Assembly: GCA_022885665.1 (NCBI GenBank)
Contig: JAGQDJ010000077.1
Coordinates: 868,001-932,000 of the forward strand
Origin: Triops longicaudatus
Lineage: Eukaryota; Arthropoda; Branchiopoda; Notostraca; Triopsidae
Direction of reading: 5' to 3'
DNA: 64,000 nt
In this document: positions 1 to 10,797 of the stretch, in pieces
Layout of the letters: each line of letters begins with the position of its first letter
How positions within the stretch are numbered: position 1 is the stretch's first letter
Program-made: the position numbers and the translations under genes
Notes under the pieces: generated by a model
The model's input: the letters and a program-made list of their open reading frames with translations, nothing else
What the model was told of the DNA's origin: nothing
The model's database searches: none

Positions 1-1
1 T

Positions 2-584
2 GCCATTAGTTGGGTGTACGGAGTAGACAATATCATCCGTGATATTAAATTCATGACCAACGTCAGTTTGGGTTGGTATTGGAAGTTCACGTGGTCCATC
101 TTCATTCCTATTGCCTTGTCAGGCATTTTTGTGTATTCACTGGTCTTATATAAGCCTCTGAAAGAAACACGCTCGGAAACGGAAATATATTATTACCCCT
201 ACGGGGCAATGGGTATGGCAACCTGTGCTATATTTTAATTTGAAAACTTTTTCATTTAAATCTCTATTTTTTGTTATTTAGTTGCCGGTTGGCTCTTAGC
301 TGTGGTAGCTATTGTTCAAGTTCCTATTTGGGGCGCATGGGTCATTTATAAACAGAAGCGAGGTCATACCTTCGTAGAAGTACGTACTCTGTTTTCAACG
401 CTTGTTCCTGTTTAACAATATTGTTTATTTGCTATAGAAACTCAAGAACAGTTGCAAATTCACTGACCAATGGGGACCGAAAGATCCTCAACTTCATCGT
501 GAATGGTTGCTTTATCGAGAAGAAAACCCGCTTCCAGAAAGCTTGTACAGTAAATTAGTACGACGCATTCGGGGAAACAAATGA
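2..584 (+). CDS. SLC6-family sodium-coupled transporter, C-terminal part (5' cut by window edge)
   Basis: Three exons, 2-212, 282-379 and 438-584, join in phase with GT-AG introns of 69 and 58 nt. The product is the C-terminal end of a sodium/chloride-dependent neurotransmitter-type transporter: a WVYGVDNIIRDIKFM loop, a hydrophobic helix (WSIFIPIALSGIFVYSLVLY), a YYYPYGAM segment, the last helix (AGWLLAVVAIVQVPIWGAWV) and a basic, Trp-rich cytoplasmic tail ending in RRIRGNK before TGA. The WxYG...D motif and the YxYP loop before the last helix are typical of SLC6 carriers, which couple solute uptake to Na+ and Cl- at the plasma membrane. The substrate cannot be inferred because the binding-site helices lie upstream of the window. 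The family call is firm; the subfamily is open. Confidence 0.9.
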
Positions 585-2573
585 AACTCTTGAAGCATAA
601 TTGTACATATCATACTTTGGGAACAAAAACCTGTGAAACGATAACCTCTAAAGGGGTGCAATTCAGTTGGTTACAATAACTAAAGATTTTTTCCTTGATC
701 TCAGTTGTACTGAGCTCGTTGATTCCTGTATACCATTCTAAATCGTTACTTATCCCCGCAGGCAAAGTTTCAAAATCGTCGCGCTTAAGACCCTTGTCAC
801 ATTATATACAATAATCTAGGCAATTATCCCCGTGCCATTGTTAACCTCTACTTGTTCCGTCCCATTGTAAGAATGTCCCCCGGGTTTTAAAGGCAACCGA
901 GCCAACATTTTAGCCTCTCGTTGTTATCATTCGTTGTGAATTATTAGTACCTTAAGAAGTGATTTAAATCAAGCAGTGGCTACATTCCATTTTCGAACAT
1001 TTAACTAAGATTCGTATCATCTGAACATCCAAATACATTTAATCCGAAAAATAATATATTTTTTAACTTTCATTCTAAAATCTTGGGACTCAACAGAACG
1101 CGACTGTGAGCGAGGATCAGGACAGATCATTTGAAAAAAGGAAAGAAAAAACGTGCTGAAACATACTCGTCTCGAATTATTTTTTTCCGTCATGATCTTG
1201 CTGCCCTCTAGTAGTAGGGCTCCTAAAGAACTTTCCCGTTCGCTGCACATGGTTTGATTTGACAAAAATCACTCTGTGGACAAAAATAATTCCCGTTACC
1301 AAAGAACCTTGAATCCAGGCTGTTAAATTTTTCACTGAAATCTATAAATATCCATATAATCAACTTTAGGGTATACGCCTAGGTAATTATATGCATAGCG
1401 GAATACTGAAATCATTATAACGTGATGCGTGTTACTGTACAAGCTCGACATCTTTCAAATTCGCGGTCGGTTGACTTCCGCTATACTTTAGTGAATGACT
1501 CTATGCCCAGATGGCGATATGTACCTAAGAACGGTTTAATGTGTCCCATATTTACTCGACTACAAATGAAGGCATCAAATGGGCCTTCCGAAGCATTGAA
1601 ACCCTTAAATTTCCCGCCGTTTCGAGAGTGATGTGTTAAGTAACATTCATAATTTCAAATAGTGTTCCTGAAACTTCGGTAGTGAAATAAGTAAATTGAC
1701 TAATTGAAAAAAGGATCATATGGTCTACTGGATGGTGAGTCGGAAGTTACGAAAAGACACTAGGTTACGTACTTACTAGAAAAAATGAAAATCTTACAGG
1801 TACAGTTGCCCCACAGACAGCCTGTGAATGGATGTTCGCTTTTGACAGCCTTACTTATGAATAACCGAAGTTTAACCTACTCACAAATGAGATGCCGTAA
1901 ACCAGATCATGTGGGTACCTAGTATTGTAAGCACGTCCCAGCAACCATAGGGGAGGGTGGTGACGATACCACATCCGGCACAGAACAGAAGATCACTGAT
2001 TGTAAGATAAAATTTATTTACAGTCTCCCAAGTAAATTGGGGTAGTGAATCATATGGCATAATTACACAATGATACGTATTGCAAAACTTGAATAAAAAT
2101 CGGGGCGGGATTTTCAAATTTTGTAGCACAATTCAATCCCAAATGCATTCGCAATTCTGTGGTTTTGTGTTGCGTTTATGTTTTGCATGGGGGTGGGGAA
2201 ATCGTTGGTCGGGGGTAATATCCAATATAAAGGCTTTTGCATACGAAGGAAAAAGAGGTAATTTTTAGCATAAGGTATGCGTTACGGGCCGTAGTACAAC
2301 TCAGTGTGGAATGTTAACTCCTAATGGAGTCCGCAATCGCTTCAGCGGAGTCACAATTGCTTGGACATTGGAAGAGAAATTACTACGTAATTATGGCTGG
2401 TAGCAAATTGCTAATGTAGGTGAACAATGAACCTTACTGGCGTGATATGGCTCAATTCGACGTTCGCGAGCGAACGTTCAAAAATACAGAAGCACCCATT
2501 TTTTGCTCGCTAACCTCGTCAAGTTTGAGCCAGGGCGTAACTAGCCAAAAAACGGCCCTAGAGTCTTCTCTTA
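585..2573. other. 3' flank and intergenic DNA, no gene recognised
   Basis: This stretch lies between the transporter stop and the 3' end of the oppositely oriented Clc-like gene, so it holds both 3' untranslated regions. The open frames here are short, without splice-supported continuation or protein-like composition. I see no RNA gene or long repeat. Confidence 0.5.
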
Positions 2574-4352
2574 CTATAAGAAAACTACAGGGTTATAACG
2601 CATAATTTTGGCGAAAAAAATCCAAAGTATGCTAGCAAAAAGCATTAAGGCAGCACCAGCCCACCCAAAATCCATGCTCCAAGCCACCGAGAAGATCCGT
2701 GTATGCATATACTCTGGGTCCAACTCGTCGTCGGGAATACCACAGTCACGTTTAGACGTCCGTTTAAAGTACATTATTGTCAAGGTAAATGATGCAAAAG
2801 CAGCTGTGAAAATAAATAAATAAGAAATAGCTTCAGCTGCTAGCGTATTGTTCGATAAATTGTGATTTTCGGTAAAATCACGAAATGTGTACGAAATAGA
2901 TAACAAATTGTACGAAATTCCGGAGAAACATTTAACCGTGACAAAAATACCAAACAAGAATTATGTGAAATTCGAAGACTTTCAGTAAACATAGCGTCAA
3001 CAGACTTTACCTACTACGTTCATTAAAAAAAAGGAAAAACTGTGAATACAGAACAGTACAATGTTAAGAAGCTTATGAAAGAATTTAGAAATAATTTTAT
3101 AAACTTTCGTTTTACCTGATAAAAGGTACATCACGCCAGTAATTAAAACGGCATTAATTTGCCGCTTCACAATGCCAAATATTCCCAAAAGAGCAGAAGA
3201 CCCCAACAAGATCAAACACACCAGAGCACAGGATATGGACAGATTGTGCATTCCTTGGATAAAGTTCAATTATTTGCAATCCTTGCGTACAATTTATTAC
3301 TAAATTACTGGACGGCGAATGTTCATTTTTATGTGCTGTTGACGGTGGAAAAACCAGAGGTTCTTCACTTTCCAAAGTATCCATATAATTTGTACATTTC
3401 GCTCTCTGAAATCCCATTTCTCTCAACATCCGGAGCTCTGAATCTGTATCTCGTGAAAAAGGAACAAGGAGAAAAAAAGCGAAAATCAATTACAGGCGTG
3501 CAAATGAAGTTCGTCAAGAAACAAGTTTGGTAAACAATAGCTGCTTTGTTTTGTGTACCTGAAACGTCTAAGCAAAGATGCCAAATGCCACCGTACATAG
3601 GAACCAAAAACATGAGATTCACATCACGATTTCTTCTTAGCAAATAGGCTTGATTATTCGCCTTCTGGAACTGACTGCCGTCGCCGACAGTCGCGTCGTT
3701 CTCTTTCAGCGAACTTGCGCCACGTTGTTGCGGAAAAGGAAATATTGCTCTTCGAAGTCGAAAATAGGACGCTGAAATACTCTCCGGCTCGTCATAAGCC
3801 TCGTAATTTTCTTCCGATTGTCCGTACTGCACGTCTTCGTAAGACAGACCTCTTTGTCTCGGCTTTTGTTTTGCTAGAACGTTGGTCGGTTTAGCGAGCA
3901 ATGAAAGGAGCTCCCCATTACGGCCGCGTCTTTTCTTTCTGGGCATTTCATTTCCGTGTGCTTCACTGTGAACGGGCACTTTGCTGGGGTATTGTAGCTG
4001 GAAAGCTGCGGCACTACTCGGTGCAAGGGGTGGAGCGCCTGTTTTGTACACAGCAATTCGAGCCACCTAGTCGAGAACATAAGATCAATACGAATTCATT
4101 TACTATACATTACGCAAAGGTGTTTGACCACCCTTGAAGTATTACTTTGCCTTCAAAAAGCCACGTTATACGTTGAGTAGTATTGTGTCGACGAGCAATC
4201 CAATCGATCCGCGTGGCATTGTAGTGCACGAGTTCCCAATACGGCGTAAATATGGAAAAACATAACAAGGCAGACGCTAAGCCCGTTAAGCTTAAAGTGG
4301 ATAAAAGACACAGAGCGCTAGGTTGCATGGTAAGCTTTCGTTTGGTATCCAT
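2574..4352 (-). CDS. Clc-like (claudin-fold) four-span membrane protein with a very long first extracellular loop
   Basis: Five exons on the minus strand, 4352-4146, 4066-3559, 3449-3309, 3253-3116 and 2839-2574, join in phase to give about 419 residues. The start is the ATG at 4352, just before the first helix (SALCLLSTLSLTGLASALLC). The first extracellular loop carries the claudin-type signature GGIWHLC with a downstream Cys. Three helices follow (SISCALVCLILLGSSALLGI; a VLITGVMYLLS segment running into the next exon; and WAGAALMLFASILWIFFAKI). Known Clc-like proteins have a loop of roughly 60-110 residues. Here exon 2 inserts about 130 extra residues, rich in Pro, Arg and Lys, with a polybasic PRKKRRGR stretch that resembles a proprotein convertase site (inference). 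The last acceptor (CTAG at 2840) was preferred to a frame-compatible TG site near 2951 because it is canonical and keeps helix 3 continuous. The gene is head-to-head with a second Clc-like gene at 5717. Confidence 0.75.
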
Positions 4353-5455
4353 CGACGATAGGGACGATCCACATTGACTAAAATTCCTACCTTGCGTACG
4401 GTAAACGCATTGTCACTTTTGACAGCGATCACATCACAGCTCACTTAATGGGTGTCTTGCGACGGTGCCGTGTTCTCCAAAACTGATAGTCTTATAACTA
4501 GACCGATCGGTACCAACGAACGAGGGCAGCGTGTGTTTCCACCACGGAGTATGCGCCTTCGCCCTTTGCTGTGGATGTGTATAATCCGGTACGGCGACAA
4601 AGTCGCTATTTCTGTCAACTCGACACAGTCGTAGGCGGATTGCAGACCCTTTGCCGTAGTAATATCGGCTGAATTGTGCCCATTTCTGTTATAATCTCTT
4701 TCCTGAGCTTCTGGGTCTTAGCTTCCGTCTCTTAAACACGTAAACATTCCTCTAAATAGATGCTTAGACTTCCAACAATAAAACGCCCGTTCCGCGCTGG
4801 GGTAAAGCCATCTCCCTTTTGTCCGCTGAAAGGATCGATGCTATTTTACCCTATATGCTTTACCATCAAAGTCCCTCGTGCCGGCGTTGTTAACTCGGGC
4901 ATGATACTCGCAAATTTTCGGATTTTTGTTTCAAGTCTCAAACCCTTGCGTGTGGCTTTGAAGCTTCAGAAAAGCCACGCGTTTCTCTTGGTCGGAAGTC
5001 AAGCAGGGGGATGTCATACTTCCTTAACTGTGCCTGCTTTGAAAGCTTGGAATTCATTGTTCAGCTCCACTTCCTACTTTTCCGCAGTTCTAGAGCAAAT
5101 AACTCGTGCGGTTTATTCGCCTTTAAATCCTAAGGACTCAATAGGCCCATCAGTATGCCTGAAAACCTGTGTTACAAGCAGCCAAGACTGAAAAACGTCA
5201 CTGTGAGCACACCTGCTAGGCTCGCTTGGCGTAATGGGCGACTCATTATACATGCCATTTTTACCTGGAGGACATCCACCTCTCCGGCAAGGCTAGTGAG
5301 AAACGGGGAGGAAGGATGGAGATAGAATGAAGAAAGAAGGTAGGGGAAAAGAATAACATGCAGTGAAAGGGGCTGTTGATAGAAACTGGTCTTTGCCGAG
5401 GGCGGTCCGTCAAGCATTCAGGTACCACCATCGCAAGCCAAACCAACCCCAACAG
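4353..5455. other. Shared upstream region of two divergent Clc-like genes
   Basis: The two Clc-like start codons face away from each other about 1.36 kb apart, so this DNA must hold both promoters. A 143-codon open frame at 4760-5191 (+) has no splice or composition support and I do not call it a gene. No clear TATA box was seen. Confidence 0.4.
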
Positions 5456-5671
5456 GTAAGAAGGTTTTCCAAAACTTGCAGTCAACTTGTCTTATTCGTA
5501 GCACAGCAGCAGCAGCTTTTGGTTATCCCTAGCGAGGCTAGTGGCAGTATTGGTCCTTGGGGAAAATTCTTGTGGTGTTGGCAGCCATTTTCTGGGTGCC
5601 ACACTTGGTGTTGGAAACATACTCCGACAGTCTTTGCCGTTTACTTACCCATCTGAAGTGTGGTTCTGCAG
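5456..5671 (+). other. Probable 5' UTR intron of the second Clc-like gene
   Basis: CCAACAG is followed by GTAAGA at 5456. A pyrimidine-containing acceptor GGTTCTGCAG ends at 5671, 45 bases before the ATG at 5717. Splicing here would give a short non-coding first exon. Predicted from splice signals only. Confidence 0.45.
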
Positions 5672-5716
5672 AAACTTGTGTAAATTCACTAATTAGTGTG
5701 GAAAAAACTAGGCAAA

Positions 5717-8700
5717 ATGCCTTGTTCGCCAATCACGTTATCGCTAGCCACTGTGGCTGCTGTGGTATCCGTAGCACTTTTAGCCATCGCCTTCTCAACA
5801 GATAATTGGACCCACGTTAAAGTGAAACGATCTGAAGTTGAGGTAAAAAATGAACCATTTAACTCAACTTTCCCTTTAAGCTTCTTCCTTTTTAAAAGTC
5901 TGAAAAGGAGAGAAATCCTGTCCTCGCGAGCAGAAAAGTCACGACTCCTTTTTTTCTTATTGTGTAAAACATTCTCGCGTAAGTTCTTTTCCCGATTCGC
6001 ATGTCAAGACTTTTAAGGAATCTGAAGCTCATTTTTGGCTGTAAGATTGCGAGACGCGTTGGTGAATGCGTTTCCTGAAACTCCTGGGTGACTACAGGTT
6101 GGGGATGAGCTCCGGACCTTGAAAATTTTGCCCAAAACGACGCCTAACTTCATTAAAGGTGTTTCCTCGTTCCGTTGCATGATTTTTTTAAAGAAAAATA
6201 GGCAGAGGAAATTATCAAGAATAATTACCCTAACAACAGAACGAACCCGGTGAATGCCGCAAGTTGGCACCCGCTGTGGAGTTCATTTTTTTAATATTGT
6301 AATGGAAACACAGAAAGGACACTTCCTTAGCGTTTGCACAATGTAAGCATTCCTTGGCCTCGATGTGGCAAAATGACTTTGACGGCCTTTTACGATATAG
6401 CTGAAAATAGATTATCAGCCTTTATTTTCCGTCCACATAATTTCGACGAGGCCAAACAGTACTCGTGACTCTTCATGCGGCCCAATCGTCTTTTTTAATT
6501 ACACACTGTTATTTACGCAACTTCAGTTGCACTAGGGTGTTAAATACGTCTGGTGCGTTTTGCCATGACGGCCTTGGATTATTTAGAGCCAATTGATTAT
6601 TATTTTCTCCTTTTGGTTATAATTTCTGCTCGTTTATTTTACTTATGTTTCAAATCTATTTTTATTTTACGCAGCAATTGGTGAATTTGCGAGGTGACGA
6701 AAGCAAACCTATTACAAGAGAAGAATTCGACACCAATTTCTGGTTCTTCACCCGTACCCGAGGCTTGTTCCGAATCTGCTTTCCTGACAAAACTCCCACT
6801 GGAAGTAAGTACTCTCTTTTCGAGTTTTGTTTTGCTATTATGTGCTGGTTTCAGCATTTAAAGCGTGGGCAAGCGTTAGTTGGGCGTAGGGGACTTTTCC
6901 TTTGAAATGTTGCAAAATAAAATGCCATGCTAGCGAATGATGGCACTCGGCCGGGTCTTTTTGTGCCATTTCATGTCGTGATGACACATTTTACGTCGCG
7001 GTTTTATTCTCTGCAGTTTTTATCTTATTTTTTGTAATTGAAATATAAATTCAGCTACGTGTTTAAGAGACTTTAAAATCGGTGTTACTGTGATGCAAAT
7101 GTCGGCTGGCCGACAGGAGTAGCAAAACATAACCTGACCAAGGGGTGAATAGTAATAATGGAGGCTTGGTGTAAGGAATCCGCTTCCCTTGACAAACTGA
7201 ACGATCAAGGTCTAGGCTGCTTTACCTACGGCTAGGGCTTCGGAAATGCCTTGCTGAGTGAACTTGTACTGTGCACAGGGGAGTTCAAGGGCGGTTGGCG
7301 CGGCAAAGCCTAAATGATTTCAGTATTCGCTAGCGTTACGAATAGGATGCGGGAAGCATAAGGGTGGGAATCAATATTCCAGACGATAACAACATGCAAT
7401 GAAAGAGATGAGTTCAGTGTTTTTTAAAGTTTTGTTTCGAAACTCGTTATTTTACGATCTATGGTCATTTTTTTCACACGACGAAGACGCCCTCTAAAAA
7501 GCCTTTTTGTTTGGGTTCTCTGAAACTCTGTCGGGCGTTTTTTCCACGTCATTCGTCCATTTTTTATTTCCGAAAAGTGGACTTCGCGTGCTGTGAAGTT
7601 TGTGTCGGGCAAGGAAGTTTGGCTGTGGGAAAATGAGGTTGGTGTGTTGGAATGGTCGTGATATGCCATTATAACCAGCTAGTTGATAGAGCGAAAATGG
7701 CTTTTTTCTTTCTAATGCGACGAGACATTAGTTCTGCTAAGCTTGATCTGGGTTGAAGCGAAAGTGTTAGCGTTAGCAACGTGTTCCGATTCCCTTGAAA
7801 CATATTCCAAGAAATTGGGGATTCAACGAGGCATCGACTGAAATGCACCAGGATTGTGGTGTTGTTATACATTTCTAAGCGACTCTTGAAATCATAACGG
7901 TAAATTGTAGTCAATTCCGGACATTCCCTGGCAACTTCTTCGAGGTTAATGAATTTCGATGGCTTAAACGATCTTTTGGCCGTAAAAACTGCAAAGATGA
8001 TCTAGGTTAGTGAGCATACTAAATAGCTGAAGAAAACGGTGACCGTAAATCCAGTGTAGCGTCATACCAGAAAATCCACAATGGGTATTTGGGACGTCTC
8101 TTTACCTTTTTTTCCACTGACCACCGGATTCAACTCTTCTTCCCAGGCAGACAACTTTGCCAACCGGCTTACTTGCCTCAAAGGTCAGCTAACGGGAATG
8201 TAGGACGAGTAGTACAATGTAAAGTATACCTGCGCTAGAGTACGAGATCCAAGTAGCTGTACTTGCGACTCCTGGCCACACTTGATTCGGCATGCCATCA
8301 AGTGCCAAATTGGCAGGTTAACGAAGTCACTAGTACGCGTACGCCAATAATAGCCAGTAAACGGTTTTTGCACTTCCTGTCCTACTGTCGCCAATTAAAC
8401 CACTCGTGGTCACGTTCCTTCAGTAACATATTTCTGGAAGCAGATTTTGTACTATGACGCCATTCATGTATGTCCTTTTAGGAATTATTATAATTTCAAC
8501 GCGTGTTATTTTCTTTCGTAGTAACTTTGTATCGGTCGCCCGTGGAGACCATGTGCACAAACGTGGATTACTACATTCCAGATGACCGCGAGAAAACCAA
8601 GAATTTCGACGAGCCTGCTTTGGCCCATCTACGTAAGCAAAAATGATTTATTCATGAATGGTTTATTTGTTGTATTCAAGAGTTGTTGGCCTAATTCTTG

Positions 8701-10428
8701 CAGGAGTTAACCCACCTTGAGGGTGTTTCTGGTACTGTACAAGTCAGAGCGTCAATTTCTCTAAAGCTTTTATAACTGTAATAATTTCTCACCTTCGTTC
8801 GAGAATGTAAGTGTGTTTCCGTGGGAAAACTTTGAAGAGTTTCTAATGACAATATTGCTTAAGGTCGAAAGCTCTGTTAATTTTCGTTAAATTTTTATCA
8901 GTTTATTGCGTTTTATTCCATTTATGTGCTGATTTGCTTTATTTTATATTTTTTCAGTTTTTTAAATTATTTTTTATTTTTGTTTCTTTTTGTGGTCTGA
9001 TTTTCTGTAACTTACAATTTGTGTCGATTTTGTAGATATGGCCCGTGCGATGATTGCCCTCTTCATCGTTTCCTTCTTCTTCGACTTTGTGGCGTTCTGG
9101 ACCGGTGTTGTGGGTTGTTGGCGAAGGTCTCCTGCCAATATTACCACCACGGCCATTCTAATGTTGATGGCATGTAAGTTTCCTCCGTTCCGCCACTTTC
9201 AGATTTCAGAGTGATTAACCTCAATTCTTCCAACGTGCGTGGAATGGGAACCGCAAATGGATCATCGTCTGTTACACTTTTGCGTCCTGGGAAATCAACT
9301 AAAAAGATAGATTTTGAGTGATTGGATTCCCAAGTTCCTGCTAACCTATTTCTTGCTTTTCTATTTTCCTCTGTTTCTAGGTTTATTCAGCGCTGGTGGA
9401 ATGGGACTCTGGCATGGCGTCGAATTTTATGAAAACGAGAAAATGGGCTCGGAAGAATACGCTAAACCGGATGTAAGTAATGGTTTTCCTTTACACGTAT
9501 TAGCGTTCTGGGTACACGAACTCTGGGTATACAGTTAAGGTTTCCCCCCTACCTTCTCAAGATTTATATACATAATACCAAGGCGACGAGAACTGTTTGT
9601 GAAAGAAAGTAGTAAGGCTTCCGTTTCCCGTTTAATATTTGTATAGGTTTTCAAAGACATTCTCAACATTTCGATGCATGAGTATAACTACGGTTGGTCC
9701 TTTATGCTGGCTTGGATCAGCGTAGGACTGTCATTGATTTCCTCGATCTTGTTCGCTCTCGCTGCCTTCTTCGTAGCGCGAGAAATTGCGGAACTGAACA
9801 AATCCGAACACCTGTCATACATGATGCCAGGTACTTTGTCTTCATAGCCCGGGATTTTTTACACTTTGCGGGGTAGCAACTCCGGTAGTCTTTTTGTCTC
9901 TGGCTTGGGGGCAGCGAGCTGCAAATTCATGTCCGTAGTATAGTTATATGTGTTTTTGTGTGTACGGGAACGCGGTTATAACCCTTAAAAAATGCTTGTA
10001 TGTACATTTTTCGATTTGTGAAATATTTTGTAGGCGCTAAAACGTGTTCCTTTGAGCGCGTACCAAGTTGCGTACGACTGGTCGTACATTATTGCGTGGA
10101 TCGGGGTAGGCTTTGCCTTGTTGTCCTCCATTCTCTTTTCGTGTGCTGCCATTTGCCTTCGACGTGAGCGGGAAAAGGAAGAGGCCATTAATATGCAATA
10201 TTTGATGCCGGGTTAGTTGTTTTAACATCTGTTGTAGTCGGTTGCCTGCTTTTGCTTGCCTTTTGGCACAGCCATTCATCCTTAGAATTTGTGTTTTTAA
10301 CTGTACGCCGTGTTTTTAACTGTAACTTTTCTTCTCTAGTGTATCCACAAAAACAGCAGTACGCTTACGGATATGCTTATCCTGGACCATACTACCACGG
10401 TTCACAGTACGGACCGTACAATTACTAG
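5717..10428 (+). CDS. Clc-like (claudin-fold) four-span membrane protein with alternative fourth-helix exons
   Basis: Coding exons are 5717-5842, 6675-6804, 8522-8632, 9036-9173, 9381-9472, then either 9647-9830 or 10034-10211, then 10340-10428. All junctions are in phase, giving 289 or 287 residues. Helix 1 is about residues 7-27. The extracellular loop has a claudin-like RGLFRICF signature and later Cys residues. Helix 2 (about 124-150) and helix 3 (about 157-185) follow, and helix 4 lies in the alternative exon. The tail is short and Tyr/Pro/Gly-rich (YAYGYAYPGPYYHG), possibly a scaffold-binding tail (inference). Clc-like proteins are claudin-superfamily membrane proteins best known from nematodes, where junctional or channel-associated roles have been proposed. 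Introns 1 and 2 are long (0.8 and 1.7 kb) and could hold regulatory elements. The family call is fairly firm; the function is not established. Confidence 0.85.
9647..10211 (+). other. Tandem duplicated, mutually exclusive exon pair encoding transmembrane helix 4
   Basis: Exon A (9647-9830, 184 nt) and exon B (10034-10211, 178 nt) both enter in phase 0 and leave in phase 1. They encode related peptides: YGWSFMLAWISVGLSLISSI against YDWSYIIAWIGVGFALLSSI, each ending in a Tyr-x-Met-Pro-like sequence. Each has its own acceptor and donor. Using both (362 nt) or neither breaks the reading frame into the last exon, so only one can be used per mRNA. The two versions differ most in the helix face and the juxtamembrane charged stretch (AREIAELNKSEHL against RREREKEEAINMQ). 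Confidence 0.8.
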
Positions 10429-10757
10429 AAAAAACGCCTTACGCAGAAGCCAGCTGCGGTAGATGGAAGCCAGGATCTTTTAAAGATTCTTTGACGTTGT
10501 TCCGTTGGAGCAATATGTTTCTAGATGCCTTTATGACTTATTATTATGGATTCATCGATTGACTTTTGACTGATTGAAAGAACGAAAAGAAGAAACAGAA
10601 GACTCCCTTTTGCTCCGTCCTTATTTATAGGCTTGTACATAATGTGCGACGTCTCGAATTTTTTTTAACATGGAAGGTTTTTTTTCATTTAATTCTTTAT
10701 CATGACCAAAGTGTGAACACGATTCCACACATATTTCATGAAATCATGCGTACCGTT

Positions 10758-10763
10758 TTTATT
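10758..10763 (-). terminator. Polyadenylation signal of the HAUS2-like gene
   Basis: AATAAA on the minus strand, 35 bases past the stop of the 10798-12683 gene. The gene converges tail-to-tail with the Clc-like gene ending at 10428. Confidence 0.6.
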
Positions 10764-10797
10764 GGAATATAACATTTACAAAAATTTACACCATTTT

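Noticed and set aside
2840..2957. A GT-TG intron (non-canonical acceptor) in the first Clc-like gene
   Set aside because: The frame up to 2950 could be joined only through a TG acceptor. A canonical CTAG acceptor at 2840-2841 fits the phase and leaves helix 3 continuous, so no odd splice site is needed.
4760..5191. 143-codon plus-strand open frame
   Set aside because: It lies in the divergent promoter region, has no recognisable domain and no splice or promoter support.
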